34,081 nt of DNA from Chitinophagia bacterium (GTDB lineage: Bacteria; Bacteroidota; Bacteroidia; Chitinophagales; Chitinophagaceae). The notes under the pieces were generated by a model that saw nothing but the letters and a program-made list of their open reading frames with translations, did not search any database and was not told where the DNA came from. Each line of letters begins with the position of its first letter. Positions within the stretch are counted from its first letter, which is position 1. A program made the position numbers and the translations under genes. Positions 17,359 through 25,854 of this stretch are shown here, one piece after another. The stretch is taken from assembly GCA_009928005.1 (NCBI GenBank), contig RFVO01000012.1, positions 1 through 34,081 of the forward strand. Reading direction: 5' to 3'.

Positions 17359-18465
17359 ATGAAAGGATTTCATTTCAAAACATACGAAGCTCCAGATCAA
17401 TCGCCCTTTGATAGATTATTCGAAATATTCAAGGAATTGATAGTGCATACTTCTGGCGACTTTGATGAGGCCATAAGTTGGATGCGTGAATTAGACGTAG
17501 AATATAAATTAACAGACGAGAAGTATACTATTGATGACTTTATAGAAGACCTTAAAAAGAAAGGCTACATTAAACAAGAGATTAAAGATGGTGGTGGAGA
17601 TGGAGAAACAAAAATTACTGCTAAAACAGAAAGAGCTATACGACAAACTGCACTAAATAATATTTTCGGTAATTTACAAAATGCGGGCAAGGGCAATCAT
17701 AAAACAAAAACCTTGGGCCAAGGCGATGAAAAAAATGGAGAGTTTAAAGAATTTAATTTTGGGGATAATATTGAAAATATTTCCTTAACAGAGAGTATTA
17801 AGAATGCACAAATTAATCATGGCATTAACTCTTTTAATTTAACAGAAAACGATTTAATAGTAGAACAGACAGAACAAAAATCGCAAATGAGCACGGTGCT
17901 TATGATTGATATAAGCCATAGCATGATTTTATATGGAGAAGATAGAATTACACCTGCTAAAAAAGTGGCCATGGCCTTAGCAGAATTAATTACAACACGT
18001 TATCCTAAAGACACCATTGATATTCTTGTATTTGGTGACGATGCCTGGACCATAAGCATTCAAGAATTACCTTATTTAAAAGTAGGGCCCTACCACACCA
18101 ATACTGTAGCTGGTTTGCAGTTAGCCATGGATATTTTAAGAAGAAAAAGAAATACCAATAAACAAATATTCATGATTACCGATGGTAAGCCAAGTTGTAT
18201 TAAAGAAGCTGATGGAAATTATTATATGAATAGTAATGGCCTAGACCAATATATTGTAGATAAATGTTATAGCCAAGCCAAGATGGCTAGAAAATTACAT
18301 ATTCCAATTACCACTTTTATGATTGCCCAGGACCCTTATTTGCAAAGGTTTGTGAATGAGTTTACTGAAGCCAATCAGGGCAAGGCTTTTTATACAGGCT
18401 TAAAAGGCTTAGGGGAGATGATATTCCAAGATTATGAAACCAATAGAAAAAAGAAACTTAAATAA
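17359..18465 (+). CDS. VWA domain protein, partner of the downstream AAA+ ATPase
   Basis: A 368-residue cytoplasmic protein. The C-terminal half (about residues 178-360) is a von Willebrand factor A domain with the metal-binding MIDAS motif D184-I-S186-H-S188 and the later MITDGKPS. The N-terminal ~175 residues are charged and helical, with no family I can name. Near residues 85-95 there is a Gly/Asp-rich linker (DGGGDGE). VWA proteins next to MoxR or ChlI-type ATPases serve as substrate adaptors (RavA-ViaA, magnesium chelatase D/I). The AAA+ gene starts 19 bases downstream, which supports a joint complex. No porphyrin biosynthesis genes are nearby, so magnesium chelatase activity is unlikely. 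Confidence 0.9.
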   Translation: MKGFHFKTYEAPDQSPFDRLFEIFKELIVHTSGDFDEAISWMRELDVEYKLTDEKYTIDDFIEDLKKKGYIKQEIKDGGGDGETKITAKTERAIRQTALNNIFGNLQNAGKGNHKTKTLGQGDEKNGEFKEFNFGDNIENISLTESIKNAQINHGINSFNLTENDLIVEQTEQKSQMSTVLMIDISHSMILYGEDRITPAKKVAMALAELITTRYPKDTIDILVFGDDAWTISIQELPYLKVGPYHTNTVAGLQLAMDILRRKRNTNKQIFMITDGKPSCIKEADGNYYMNSNGLDQYIVDKCYSQAKMARKLHIPITTFMIAQDPYLQRFVNEFTEANQGKAFYTGLKGLGEMIFQDYETNRKKKLK

Positions 18466-18484
18466 TTAGTACAAACACATTTAT

Positions 18485-19948
18485 ATGAAAATTGATAATT
18501 TAAAAACGATAGGCGATTTAAAAAAACAAGGCTATCAAACTAAAAGTATTAAAGATGAATTAAGAGATAATCTCATTCTTAAAATAAAAGAAGGGGTGCC
18601 GGCTTTTGAAGGCATACATGGTTTTGAAGAAACTGTAATTCCAGAAATTGAAAGAGCCATTTTATCTAAACACAATATTAATTTATTAGGATTAAGAGGT
18701 CAGGCCAAAACGAAATTGGCTAGGTTAATGATACAACTACTAGACGAGTATATTCCTTTTGTAGCAGGTTCTGAAATTAACGACGATCCCTTGGCTCCTA
18801 TTTCAAGATTTGCCAAGGATTTAATTGCGCAGAAAGGCGATGCCACTCCTATTGAATGGCTACATCGTAATGAAAGGTTTTTTGAAAAATTAGCTACCCC
18901 CGATGTTACCATTGCAGATATCATTGGAGATGTGGACCCTATTAAAGCAGCAAATTTAAAATTGTCTTATGCCGATGAGCGTGTAATTCATTTTGGTATG
19001 ATTCCTAGAGCCAATAGAAGCATATTTGTCATTAATGAACTCCCCGACTTACAAGCCAGAATACAAGTGGCTTTATTTAATATATTACAAGAAGGTGATA
19101 TTCAAATTAGAGGTTTTAAATTAAGAATGAATTTAGATATTCAATTCATTTTCACGGCTAACCCAGAAGACTATACCAATAGAGGAAGTATTGTAACACC
19201 TTTAAAAGATAGAATAGGCTCACAAATTTTAACGCATTATCCTAAAAATATTGCGGTGGCTAAAAAAATTACAGAGCAAGAAGCTAAAATAAGCGAAGTA
19301 CAATCGGAGCTAGTATATGTTCCTAGTTTAGCTAAAGACATTATTGAGCAAATTAGTTTTGAAGCAAGGGCCAGTGAATACATCGATGCTAAAAGCGGTG
19401 TGAGTGCTAGAATGACTATTTCTGCTATGGAGAATTTAATTAGTACTGCAGAAAGAAGAGCACTAAAAAATGGATTAACTAAAACGGCTGTGCGCTTATC
19501 CGATTTTATGGGCATTATTCCAGCTATAACAGGAAAAATAGAACTTGTTTATGAAGGTGAGCAAGAAGGTGCTGAAGTAATTGCTACTCTTTTAATTGAA
19601 AAAGCAATTAGCTCTTTATTTAAATTTCAGTTCCCAAAAATTAGTAAGTTAGAAAAGCAAAATGAAAAAAATGCTTATTCAGACTTACTAGACTGGTTTA
19701 TAGCAGAAGGAGGTTTTGAATTATATGAAGACTTTGATGAGAAACAATACAAAAAAGTATTAGACGAAGTGAAACCATTAGACGCACTTATGAAAAAGTA
19801 TGCTCCTGATACTAGTAAAGAAGATGCCTACTTTATGAAAGAATTTATTTTATGGGCCCTAGTAGAAAATAAAAAGTTAAATAAAGAAAAATTAACAGAA
19901 GGCTTTTCCTTTAAGGATATTCTTGGACATATGATTAATAAGCTTTAA
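18485..19948 (+). CDS. AAA+ ATPase of the magnesium chelatase I/MoxR type
   Basis: A 487-residue ATPase. The Walker A loop is G69-L-R-G-Q-A-K75-T76 and the Walker B region is IFVINELPDL with Asn184-Glu185, the ChlI/MoxR form. The segment FIFTANPEDYTNRGSIVTPLKDRIGSQ carries sensor 1 and the arginine finger region. The C-terminal ~150 residues form a helical extension of unknown role. It was probably called 'magnesium chelatase' in many genomes on fold alone. Tightly linked to the VWA gene upstream, it likely remodels or activates a protein target with it. Its stop codon lies inside a terminator hairpin shared with the next, convergent gene. Confidence 0.92.
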   Translation: MKIDNLKTIGDLKKQGYQTKSIKDELRDNLILKIKEGVPAFEGIHGFEETVIPEIERAILSKHNINLLGLRGQAKTKLARLMIQLLDEYIPFVAGSEINDDPLAPISRFAKDLIAQKGDATPIEWLHRNERFFEKLATPDVTIADIIGDVDPIKAANLKLSYADERVIHFGMIPRANRSIFVINELPDLQARIQVALFNILQEGDIQIRGFKLRMNLDIQFIFTANPEDYTNRGSIVTPLKDRIGSQILTHYPKNIAVAKKITEQEAKISEVQSELVYVPSLAKDIIEQISFEARASEYIDAKSGVSARMTISAMENLISTAERRALKNGLTKTAVRLSDFMGIIPAITGKIELVYEGEQEGAEVIATLLIEKAISSLFKFQFPKISKLEKQNEKNAYSDLLDWFIAEGGFELYEDFDEKQYKKVLDEVKPLDALMKKYAPDTSKEDAYFMKEFILWALVENKKLNKEKLTEGFSFKDILGHMINKL

Positions 19949-19963
19949 AAAAAGCTTATTAAT
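19934..19963. terminator. Hairpin containing the stop codon of one gene and touching that of another
   Basis: Perfect 13-bp inverted repeat: 19934-19946 pairs with 19951-19963 around the loop AAAA, with core AAGCTTT/AAAGCTT. The AAA+ gene stop (19946-19948) is inside it and the MG2-plug gene stop (19963-19965) touches its edge. It likely ends transcription, or protects 3' ends, from both directions. Confidence 0.7.
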
Positions 19964-22449
19964 TAATTTCTTTTAATACTTGCCTTTCTCTGAATTATTT
20001 CTCCACTAGCTGTTATGCCTCTGACAGAGATGGTGTAATTTGTATTAACGTCGCCTGTGTAAAATTCTACCTGCGCTTTACCATTGGGACTAGTATACAA
20101 ATGTCCATTCCAATAAATAGTAGACCTATTATCCTTGAAGGAAGCTTTTTTAATATCCAGATTAGAATAGTCTGGCATACTGAATGCAGGTGCTAAATGA
20201 TAAGAAGCCGGATAGTAAACCAAAGTTCCATATTGCTCATAATGGCTACTGAAATTGGACTTCCTTTGTGTATTAATAATAATTACTCCATTGCCGCCTC
20301 TAGAACCATAATAAGCAGCTTCAGGTCCTTTCATAACTTCAATAAAATCTATAATGTCTGGAGAAATTTTAGCCATTTCAGCCATAACGGGACTGCCTGG
20401 GAAATCCATTGACTGGCCTTCATTCGTATCTGTTTGTGGACCATTACCGCCAGCAACCATAACACCATCGACAACAAGTAAAGGCTCGTCCTTAGCACTT
20501 ATTGTAAAAGAAGTAACACCTCCTAAAGTTAAGAAGCTACCTCTTAAATGAAGTCCAGGTATCATTAACATTGCTGTACTTGCATCAATAGGATTAATTT
20601 TCTGTATGGCTTCTCCTGTAAGTATTTGTGAAAAATTACTTACTCTTTTGCTAGTATTATATGTATTTGACTTAATACTTGATTTTACAAAAACCGATTG
20701 TAGCCATTCTTTACCTGTGCCCTTGTATATATCTTTGAAATTAGTATTACGCAAATTATTAACGAACTCTATATTATCAACAGGAAACTTCTTTTTTAAA
20801 GAAAGGGGCGTTGAAAATTTTGGAAAAGGCGATATTACGTCAATGACAATTTTTTCATCTACTTTATTCCCTTTTAAGGTGGAAACTTGTAATGTAAAAG
20901 CAACGCTATCTAAATAAGGAGGAATCGAAAATTTAAATTCCCCATTTGCATTTGTGGTATCGGTATCAAATAAATAAAATTGTTTATTAGTATATAAAGT
21001 AACTAGCCTATTAGCAACAGGTATTTTTTTTCTATTAAGAATGCGTCCTTTAATATTTGAAAAAAGTGTGTCAATAGGAAGCTCCGATTGTTTAACTATA
21101 ATTTTATTGGCCATAGTTTGCTTGCTATAACTTTTTCCTTTAAACACCATGGGATGAGTTAGTAATGCTAAATCATCATAGTTTTTTGTGGACTCCAATA
21201 ATATTGTATTTTCAATATCAGTAATATCACTAGTTACTTTCACTGCACTATCATCTGTGACGGACACTGATAATGCCGTAAAATTAGGATGTAAAACAGA
21301 GTCGCCTTTGTATAATGTAAGCACCACTTTATCTCTAGGCGCATAATTTTCTTTATTGGTACTAATGAATAATTCTTCTTTGGGCTTACTTATATAAATG
21401 GTTCTTTCACTTACAACTTCTTGCGCTTCATTAAACAATAATAGTTTTGAAATACCTGCAGGAAAATTAGACTTTGCAATAGTTAGTTCATACATATCCA
21501 CGCCCACACTAGCAAAACAAAGACTATCTTTATTAATACCTAATAAATAAGATTGTTTCCCTTTTTTATATAATGAATCTCCTTGTGAAACCACTACTTT
21601 AAGACTCGTAGGCGTTTGTTCCTTTATTGAAATTTGACTAGCATAATGATTTACTTGAGGCAAGGGCGATTTAATGAGCTGATTTTCCCATTTAACATTA
21701 GCTGCATAATTTTTAGCTTTTGAAACAAAAAAAGATATTTTACCTAAACCTGTAGTGCTATCTGTTTTAAACCATGTTAATGCAGAGCTATCAATATTAT
21801 CATTAATATAGCCTTCCACTTGAATAGGACGTTCGTATTCATCTAAAGCCTTAATGGCAATAGTTGCATTAGTTCCTGCAATAATTTCTCCCCCTTCTGG
21901 ATAGAAAAATAAATGAGGAGCTTTTGTGCTAATTCTTGTTTCTTTTATAGAGGCTGAACTAGTAATTAATGTGGAAGGAAATTTTTTATTAACAACATAA
22001 ATAGGTGATACTAAAATTTCATTGGTATCATGTTGTTGAATAGTCGCAGTATAAAGTCTTAACCAATAATACCCTTCTGGTAAGGAATCTTTCAATCGAA
22101 TAAACCCTTCCGTTTTTTCACTTGGTATGTTTAATAATAATTGAGCAATTGCTGAATCTTTTTCATTCACTAAATCAACGTACAAAGTTTTACTATGTGA
22201 AAAGTACTTATGAGATAATGAATTAATAATATAAGCTTTAAACCAAAGTTCTTCCCCAGCAGCAAAAATATTTTTATTTGTGTGTACCATTAATTTCTCA
22301 GTAGTCCCTGCTCTTAGATCACTAATAAATCGGCCAGCGAGGCTATCAGTATTCTCAATATTTGTTTGTGCATTAACAAAATGGGTTAAACATAAAATAC
22401 AAATACTAAAAATATATTTCAAAAGGATACGCATATTACTATTGTTCAT
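19963..22449 (-). CDS. Secreted MG2 and TonB-plug domain protein without a barrel
   Basis: An 828-residue exported protein with a signal peptide ending near ...LCLTHFVNAQ. Residues ~50-150 resemble the MG2 domain of alpha-2-macroglobulin-like proteins (LMVHTNKNIFAAGEELWFKAYI, then GYYWLRLYT). Further beta-sandwich repeats follow, then a carboxypeptidase regulatory-like domain (IKGRILNRKKIPVANRLVTLY). Residues ~612-728 are a TonB receptor plug: LLVVDGVMV, then IEVMKGPEAAYYG and RGGNGVIIINT. The polypeptide ends ~100 residues later, too short for the 22-strand barrel of a TonB receptor. The plug is thus used for something else, perhaps protein contact at the outer membrane. Such proteins are common and uncharacterised in Bacteroidota. 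The M28 peptidase gene is 139 bases upstream on the same strand. Confidence 0.88.
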   Translation of the reverse strand: MNNSNMRILLKYIFSICILCLTHFVNAQTNIENTDSLAGRFISDLRAGTTEKLMVHTNKNIFAAGEELWFKAYIINSLSHKYFSHSKTLYVDLVNEKDSAIAQLLLNIPSEKTEGFIRLKDSLPEGYYWLRLYTATIQQHDTNEILVSPIYVVNKKFPSTLITSSASIKETRISTKAPHLFFYPEGGEIIAGTNATIAIKALDEYERPIQVEGYINDNIDSSALTWFKTDSTTGLGKISFFVSKAKNYAANVKWENQLIKSPLPQVNHYASQISIKEQTPTSLKVVVSQGDSLYKKGKQSYLLGINKDSLCFASVGVDMYELTIAKSNFPAGISKLLLFNEAQEVVSERTIYISKPKEELFISTNKENYAPRDKVVLTLYKGDSVLHPNFTALSVSVTDDSAVKVTSDITDIENTILLESTKNYDDLALLTHPMVFKGKSYSKQTMANKIIVKQSELPIDTLFSNIKGRILNRKKIPVANRLVTLYTNKQFYLFDTDTTNANGEFKFSIPPYLDSVAFTLQVSTLKGNKVDEKIVIDVISPFPKFSTPLSLKKKFPVDNIEFVNNLRNTNFKDIYKGTGKEWLQSVFVKSSIKSNTYNTSKRVSNFSQILTGEAIQKINPIDASTAMLMIPGLHLRGSFLTLGGVTSFTISAKDEPLLVVDGVMVAGGNGPQTDTNEGQSMDFPGSPVMAEMAKISPDIIDFIEVMKGPEAAYYGSRGGNGVIIINTQRKSNFSSHYEQYGTLVYYPASYHLAPAFSMPDYSNLDIKKASFKDNRSTIYWNGHLYTSPNGKAQVEFYTGDVNTNYTISVRGITASGEIIQRKASIKRN

Positions 22450-22588
22450 GCATAAAATTAGAACTTATACCACAGTAATAAATAAAAAAATGGATGAATG
22501 GTAGTGCATAAATGTGTTATTATATTTAAAAAAAATCAACTACCTAAATGAATAAATAGTTGATTTAAAAAAGTAAAAGAGTTTTTGT

Positions 22589-24169
22589 CTAATACCTCAT
22601 ACCACCTGGTCTTGGCTTAGGTAAGGGATTACGAGGAAGTTTTTGATCTCTTTGAGCTGCATCGAAAACAAAGGTGGCAACAATGGTTGCTATTTGTTTT
22701 AGATCGTCTTCACTTACATGATCTAGTACATCCATATTGCTATGATGTGTTCTAGTATCATATTCCATAGGATCTTGAATGAATTGGAATCCAGGTAAAC
22801 CCACCCCATCAAAAGCTTGGTGATCGGTTCCACCTGTATTGCTTATGGTAATTGTACCACTAGTAAGATCTTTCAATGGCGCAAACCATTGTTCAAAAAT
22901 TTCTTTACAAGCTGCATTATTTTGTAAATAAATGCCGCGCACTTTACCAGTACCATTATCTATATTAAAATAAGAAGAAAATTTTTCATGAGCAGGCAAT
23001 AATTCCATAGTTGCAGGATCTGCAAAAGTCTTTTTTACGTAGCCTCTTGAGCCAGTTAAACCTTGTTCTTCTCCACCCCATAAACCAATACGAATGGTTC
23101 TTTTATTATTAATACCCACAGTTTTTAAAATACGAAGAGCTTCTATCATTACTGCAGAACCTGAAGCATTGTCAGTCGCGCCAGTTCCAGTGTGCCATGA
23201 ATCTAAATGTGCTCCTATCATAACAATTTCATCTTTCAATACAGGGTCTGTTCCTGGAATTTCTGCAATAACATTATACCCTTGTAAGTCTTTATTATAA
23301 AATTTAGTTTTAATATCGGCATCAAATTTTACTGCTGTGCCAGCTTTCACTAATCTTAAAATAGTATTGTAGTCTTCAATACCAATGGCAATATCTAAGA
23401 AGTTTTCTGGGTCTGTTCCTTTATATCCACCGCCACCTTGAGAAAAAATAGTGCCATCATGAAAACGAGGATTACTTGTAAGCATGGCCACTGCTCCTTC
23501 ACTAATAGCCATTGCTTTTAATATGTTTACTACATTACCACTTGCACGCATTGCTTGCATTCTTCTCATCATAGCTGTATCAGAAGCTAAAGCTTGACCA
23601 CGTGCTTGCATAGCTTCAGCCTTAGCCATTTTCTCTAACTCATCATCGGTAAAACGAACAGCGTCTGCTTTAAAACTTTGCTTATAGGCTTCTAATTTAT
23701 CAATGATAATTATTTTACCTTTCAAAGTACCGCGGTATTGTTCAAGACTCACAGAATCTTTAAGCGCTACTGCTACTACTTCAGCATTTTTTAAACCCTT
23801 CGTGCCGCCTGTCCAAGCTTTCGGATAGTTTTGGATGGATTTATAATAAGGAGCTGTCATTGCTAAATAAGATTTTTCTAACTCCCAACCTTTCCCAAAT
23901 TCACCATATGCGTCCAAGGCCGCATTGGACAAACCAATGGATACTAATTTATCTTTAGCATAATTTGCTGCACGAAAATAACCCGGCGAATTCATAAGTC
24001 TGTTACCACTTACATCTGTTAAATTAAACATGATGTCCATAATTTGAGAATGCTTTAAGCCTTCTTCTTTAATTTTATCTATAGTAGTTAGGTCTAATTT
24101 TTCTTGAGCAAAAAGCGCAGTGGAAAAACTAAATAAGCATAACAGAAACAGTACGCTTGTTTTTTTCAT
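22589..24169 (-). CDS. Secreted M28 family zinc aminopeptidase/carboxypeptidase
   Basis: A 526-residue exopeptidase with signal peptide MKKTSVLFLLCLFSFSTALFAQ. The co-catalytic zinc site is complete: His321 (GAHLDSW), Asp333 (ATDNASG), Glu367/Glu368 (WGGEEQG), Asp404 (FNIDNGTG) and a histidine in THHSN (475-476). Residues ~130-290 form a PA-like insert, which includes a Met/Arg/Ala-rich helix (AMMRRMQAMRAS). The C-terminus is proline rich (PRNPLPKPRPGG). It likely trims peptides in the periplasm. Glutamate carboxypeptidase-like (M28B) and aminopeptidase activities cannot be separated by eye. Confidence 0.93.
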   Translation of the reverse strand: MKKTSVLFLLCLFSFSTALFAQEKLDLTTIDKIKEEGLKHSQIMDIMFNLTDVSGNRLMNSPGYFRAANYAKDKLVSIGLSNAALDAYGEFGKGWELEKSYLAMTAPYYKSIQNYPKAWTGGTKGLKNAEVVAVALKDSVSLEQYRGTLKGKIIIIDKLEAYKQSFKADAVRFTDDELEKMAKAEAMQARGQALASDTAMMRRMQAMRASGNVVNILKAMAISEGAVAMLTSNPRFHDGTIFSQGGGGYKGTDPENFLDIAIGIEDYNTILRLVKAGTAVKFDADIKTKFYNKDLQGYNVIAEIPGTDPVLKDEIVMIGAHLDSWHTGTGATDNASGSAVMIEALRILKTVGINNKRTIRIGLWGGEEQGLTGSRGYVKKTFADPATMELLPAHEKFSSYFNIDNGTGKVRGIYLQNNAACKEIFEQWFAPLKDLTSGTITISNTGGTDHQAFDGVGLPGFQFIQDPMEYDTRTHHSNMDVLDHVSEDDLKQIATIVATFVFDAAQRDQKLPRNPLPKPRPGGMRY

Positions 24170-24429
24170 TGTATTTGTATTTATAAAAATTGATAAATGA
24201 TAGATGACTATCTATTGGACCATCCTGAAGCTATGAAAATTTTTAACTTAAAATTGAAGATTTCTGCATTTTTACATAGTAGGTGACCTTTAATTTTTAT
24301 ATTGAAATAACTGTCTGATTTACAGTAATTTAGAAATATAAATTTTTAAATTAAACTGCATGATTATGCTCATCATTTATAAAGTTTAGATGTCTTTTGA
24401 TTACTTTGCAGCTCAATTATAATTTTTTT
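24170..24429. other. Longest intergenic region, divergent promoters
   Basis: 260 AT-rich bases between the M28 peptidase and saccharopine dehydrogenase-like genes, which diverge. I find no open frame of note. It holds two small dyads: ATAGAT-GACT-ATCTAT (24200-24215), and an imperfect 10-bp one (24305-24314 with 24322-24331, one mismatch). Either could be an operator. No strong promoter match is visible. Confidence 0.5.
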
Positions 24430-25545
24430 ATGCAAATAGCAATTTTGGGCGCCGGAATGGTGGGAAGAGCCATGGCCATTGACCTTTCTAAAAAATATCA
24501 AGTAACATCTTTTGATGTAAGTAAAGAATCGCTTCAAATACTTTCCAATAAAATTAAAAGTATTACCACCATTCAAGCCGACTTGAGTGATTATGGAAGT
24601 TATTCTAGCTTATTAGCAAAATTTGATTATGTGGTTACTGCTGTTCCAGGTTTTATGGGCTATAAAACTTTAGAAGCTGTTATTAACGCTAAAAAAAATG
24701 TAGTAGATATTTCATTTTTCCCAGAAGACGCTTTACAATTAAATGAATTAGCAAAGAAAAATAATGTAACAGCCATCGTTGATTGTGGGGTTGCACCAGG
24801 TATGAGTAATTTAATATTGGGCTATCATAATGAAAAAATGAAAATTAATAGTTTTGAATGTATGGTAGGTGGACTTCCTAAAAAAAGAACACAACCTTTT
24901 GAATACAAGGCTCCATTTTCTCCTATTGATGTTTTAGAAGAGTATACAAGACCGGCGCGTTATGTTGAAAATAGCTGCATTGTTACCAAGCCGGCATTGA
25001 GCGATGCAGAATTTATTGAATTTAATAAAGTAGGTACACTTGAATGCTTTAATACAGATGGCTTAAGAAGTATTTTATTTACGATGGGTCATATACCCAA
25101 TATGAAAGAAAAAACTTTAAGGTACCCGGGACATATTAATTTAATGAAGAGTTTAATTAAAGCAGGATTTTTAAATACCGAACCTATTCAATACAAAGGA
25201 CAATCTATTTCTCCATTAGATTTTACTTCAGCGTTATTATTTGATCAATGGAAATTAGGTGCTAATGAAGCTGAATTTACTTTAATGACTATTGAAATTA
25301 AAGGTGAAGGTAAAACCATTCATTATGAATTATATGACGAGTACGATGCCTTAACTGAAACAAGTAGTATGAGTAGAACTACAGGATATACCTGTACTGC
25401 GGCTTTGAATATACTAATGGAAAATTTATTTACAGAAAAAGGTGTTTTTCCTCCAGAACTTGTAGGTAAAAATGAATCTTGTTTTCAGTATATAATTAAT
25501 TACTTACAGGAGCGTAATATTCATTATATAAAGACTGAGTCTTAA
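24430..25545 (+). CDS. Saccharopine dehydrogenase family oxidoreductase
   Basis: A 371-residue NAD(P)-dependent oxidoreductase related to saccharopine reductase (LYS9). The Rossmann motif GAGMVG lies at the extreme N-terminus, which fixes the start at ATG 24430 rather than at upstream in-frame codons. Family signatures DYVVTAVPG and IVDCGVAPGMSN follow. The C-terminal domain (PFEYKAPFSPIDVLEEYTRPARY) is the saccharopine dehydrogenase C-terminal fold. Members of this branch act in lysine catabolism or in unrelated reductions of imine substrates, and I do not see a lysine pathway gene next to it. Biochemical role is therefore not assigned. Confidence 0.9.
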   Translation: MQIAILGAGMVGRAMAIDLSKKYQVTSFDVSKESLQILSNKIKSITTIQADLSDYGSYSSLLAKFDYVVTAVPGFMGYKTLEAVINAKKNVVDISFFPEDALQLNELAKKNNVTAIVDCGVAPGMSNLILGYHNEKMKINSFECMVGGLPKKRTQPFEYKAPFSPIDVLEEYTRPARYVENSCIVTKPALSDAEFIEFNKVGTLECFNTDGLRSILFTMGHIPNMKEKTLRYPGHINLMKSLIKAGFLNTEPIQYKGQSISPLDFTSALLFDQWKLGANEAEFTLMTIEIKGEGKTIHYELYDEYDALTETSSMSRTTGYTCTAALNILMENLFTEKGVFPPELVGKNESCFQYIINYLQERNIHYIKTES

Positions 25546-25554
25546 ATAGAATTG

Positions 25555-25587
25555 AAAAGGCAAAGAAAAGGCAAAGAAAAAGCTAAG
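25555..25587. repeat. 11-base tandem repeat after the saccharopine dehydrogenase-like gene
   Basis: AAAAGGCAAAG occurs twice in tandem (25555-25565, 25566-25576), followed by the variant AAAAAGCTAAG (25577-25587). It lies just after the stop codon at 25545, in non-coding DNA. No inverted partner is present, so it is not a terminator stem. Confidence 0.6.
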
Positions 25588-25645
25588 TATAAATTAAAGA
25601 CTATTTAGTAAAATTTAATTACTTTTATAATATAAATAAGCAATT

Positions 25646-25807
25646 ATGGGATTTCATATTAACAAGAAAATAGCTGATAAAAAAGCTGCTACCGGAACAA
25701 AAACCACTTTTCAAGCCGGTAATTCTCAATTTATAGCCAAGGCTAATACGAAGTCTACTGGCACGAACAAAAAACCTATTAAAACTGGCGGTTCAAGAGG
25801 AAGCTGA
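25646..25807 (+). CDS. Small basic hypothetical protein, 53 residues
   Basis: An open frame from ATG to TGA encoding 53 residues starting MGFHINKKIADKKAATGTKT and ending GGSRGS. It is very rich in Lys, Thr, Gly and Ala, with almost no acidic residue and few hydrophobics, so it is probably disordered. Its codons resemble those of the neighbouring genes and the preceding ~25 bases are purely AT-rich, typical of translation starts in this phylum. No signal peptide, membrane segment or known domain. By composition it could bind nucleic acid or the ribosome, which is only inference. Moderately confident that it is a gene: the frame is clean and the region is otherwise empty. Confidence 0.6.
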   Translation: MGFHINKKIADKKAATGTKTTFQAGNSQFIAKANTKSTGTNKKPIKTGGSRGS

Positions 25808-25854
25808 TTAGAACTTGCTTGTTAGAAGTAGTTGCTCATATTACAATAGCCTTC

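Noticed and set aside
17359..19948. Magnesium chelatase for (bacterio)chlorophyll synthesis.
   Set aside because: There is no H subunit or other tetrapyrrole gene nearby, and the similarity is only to the AAA+ and VWA folds.
25531..25543. Palindrome AAGACTGAGTCTT at the end of the saccharopine dehydrogenase-like gene as a terminator.
   Set aside because: The loop is a single base and no T-run follows, so it cannot form a useful hairpin.
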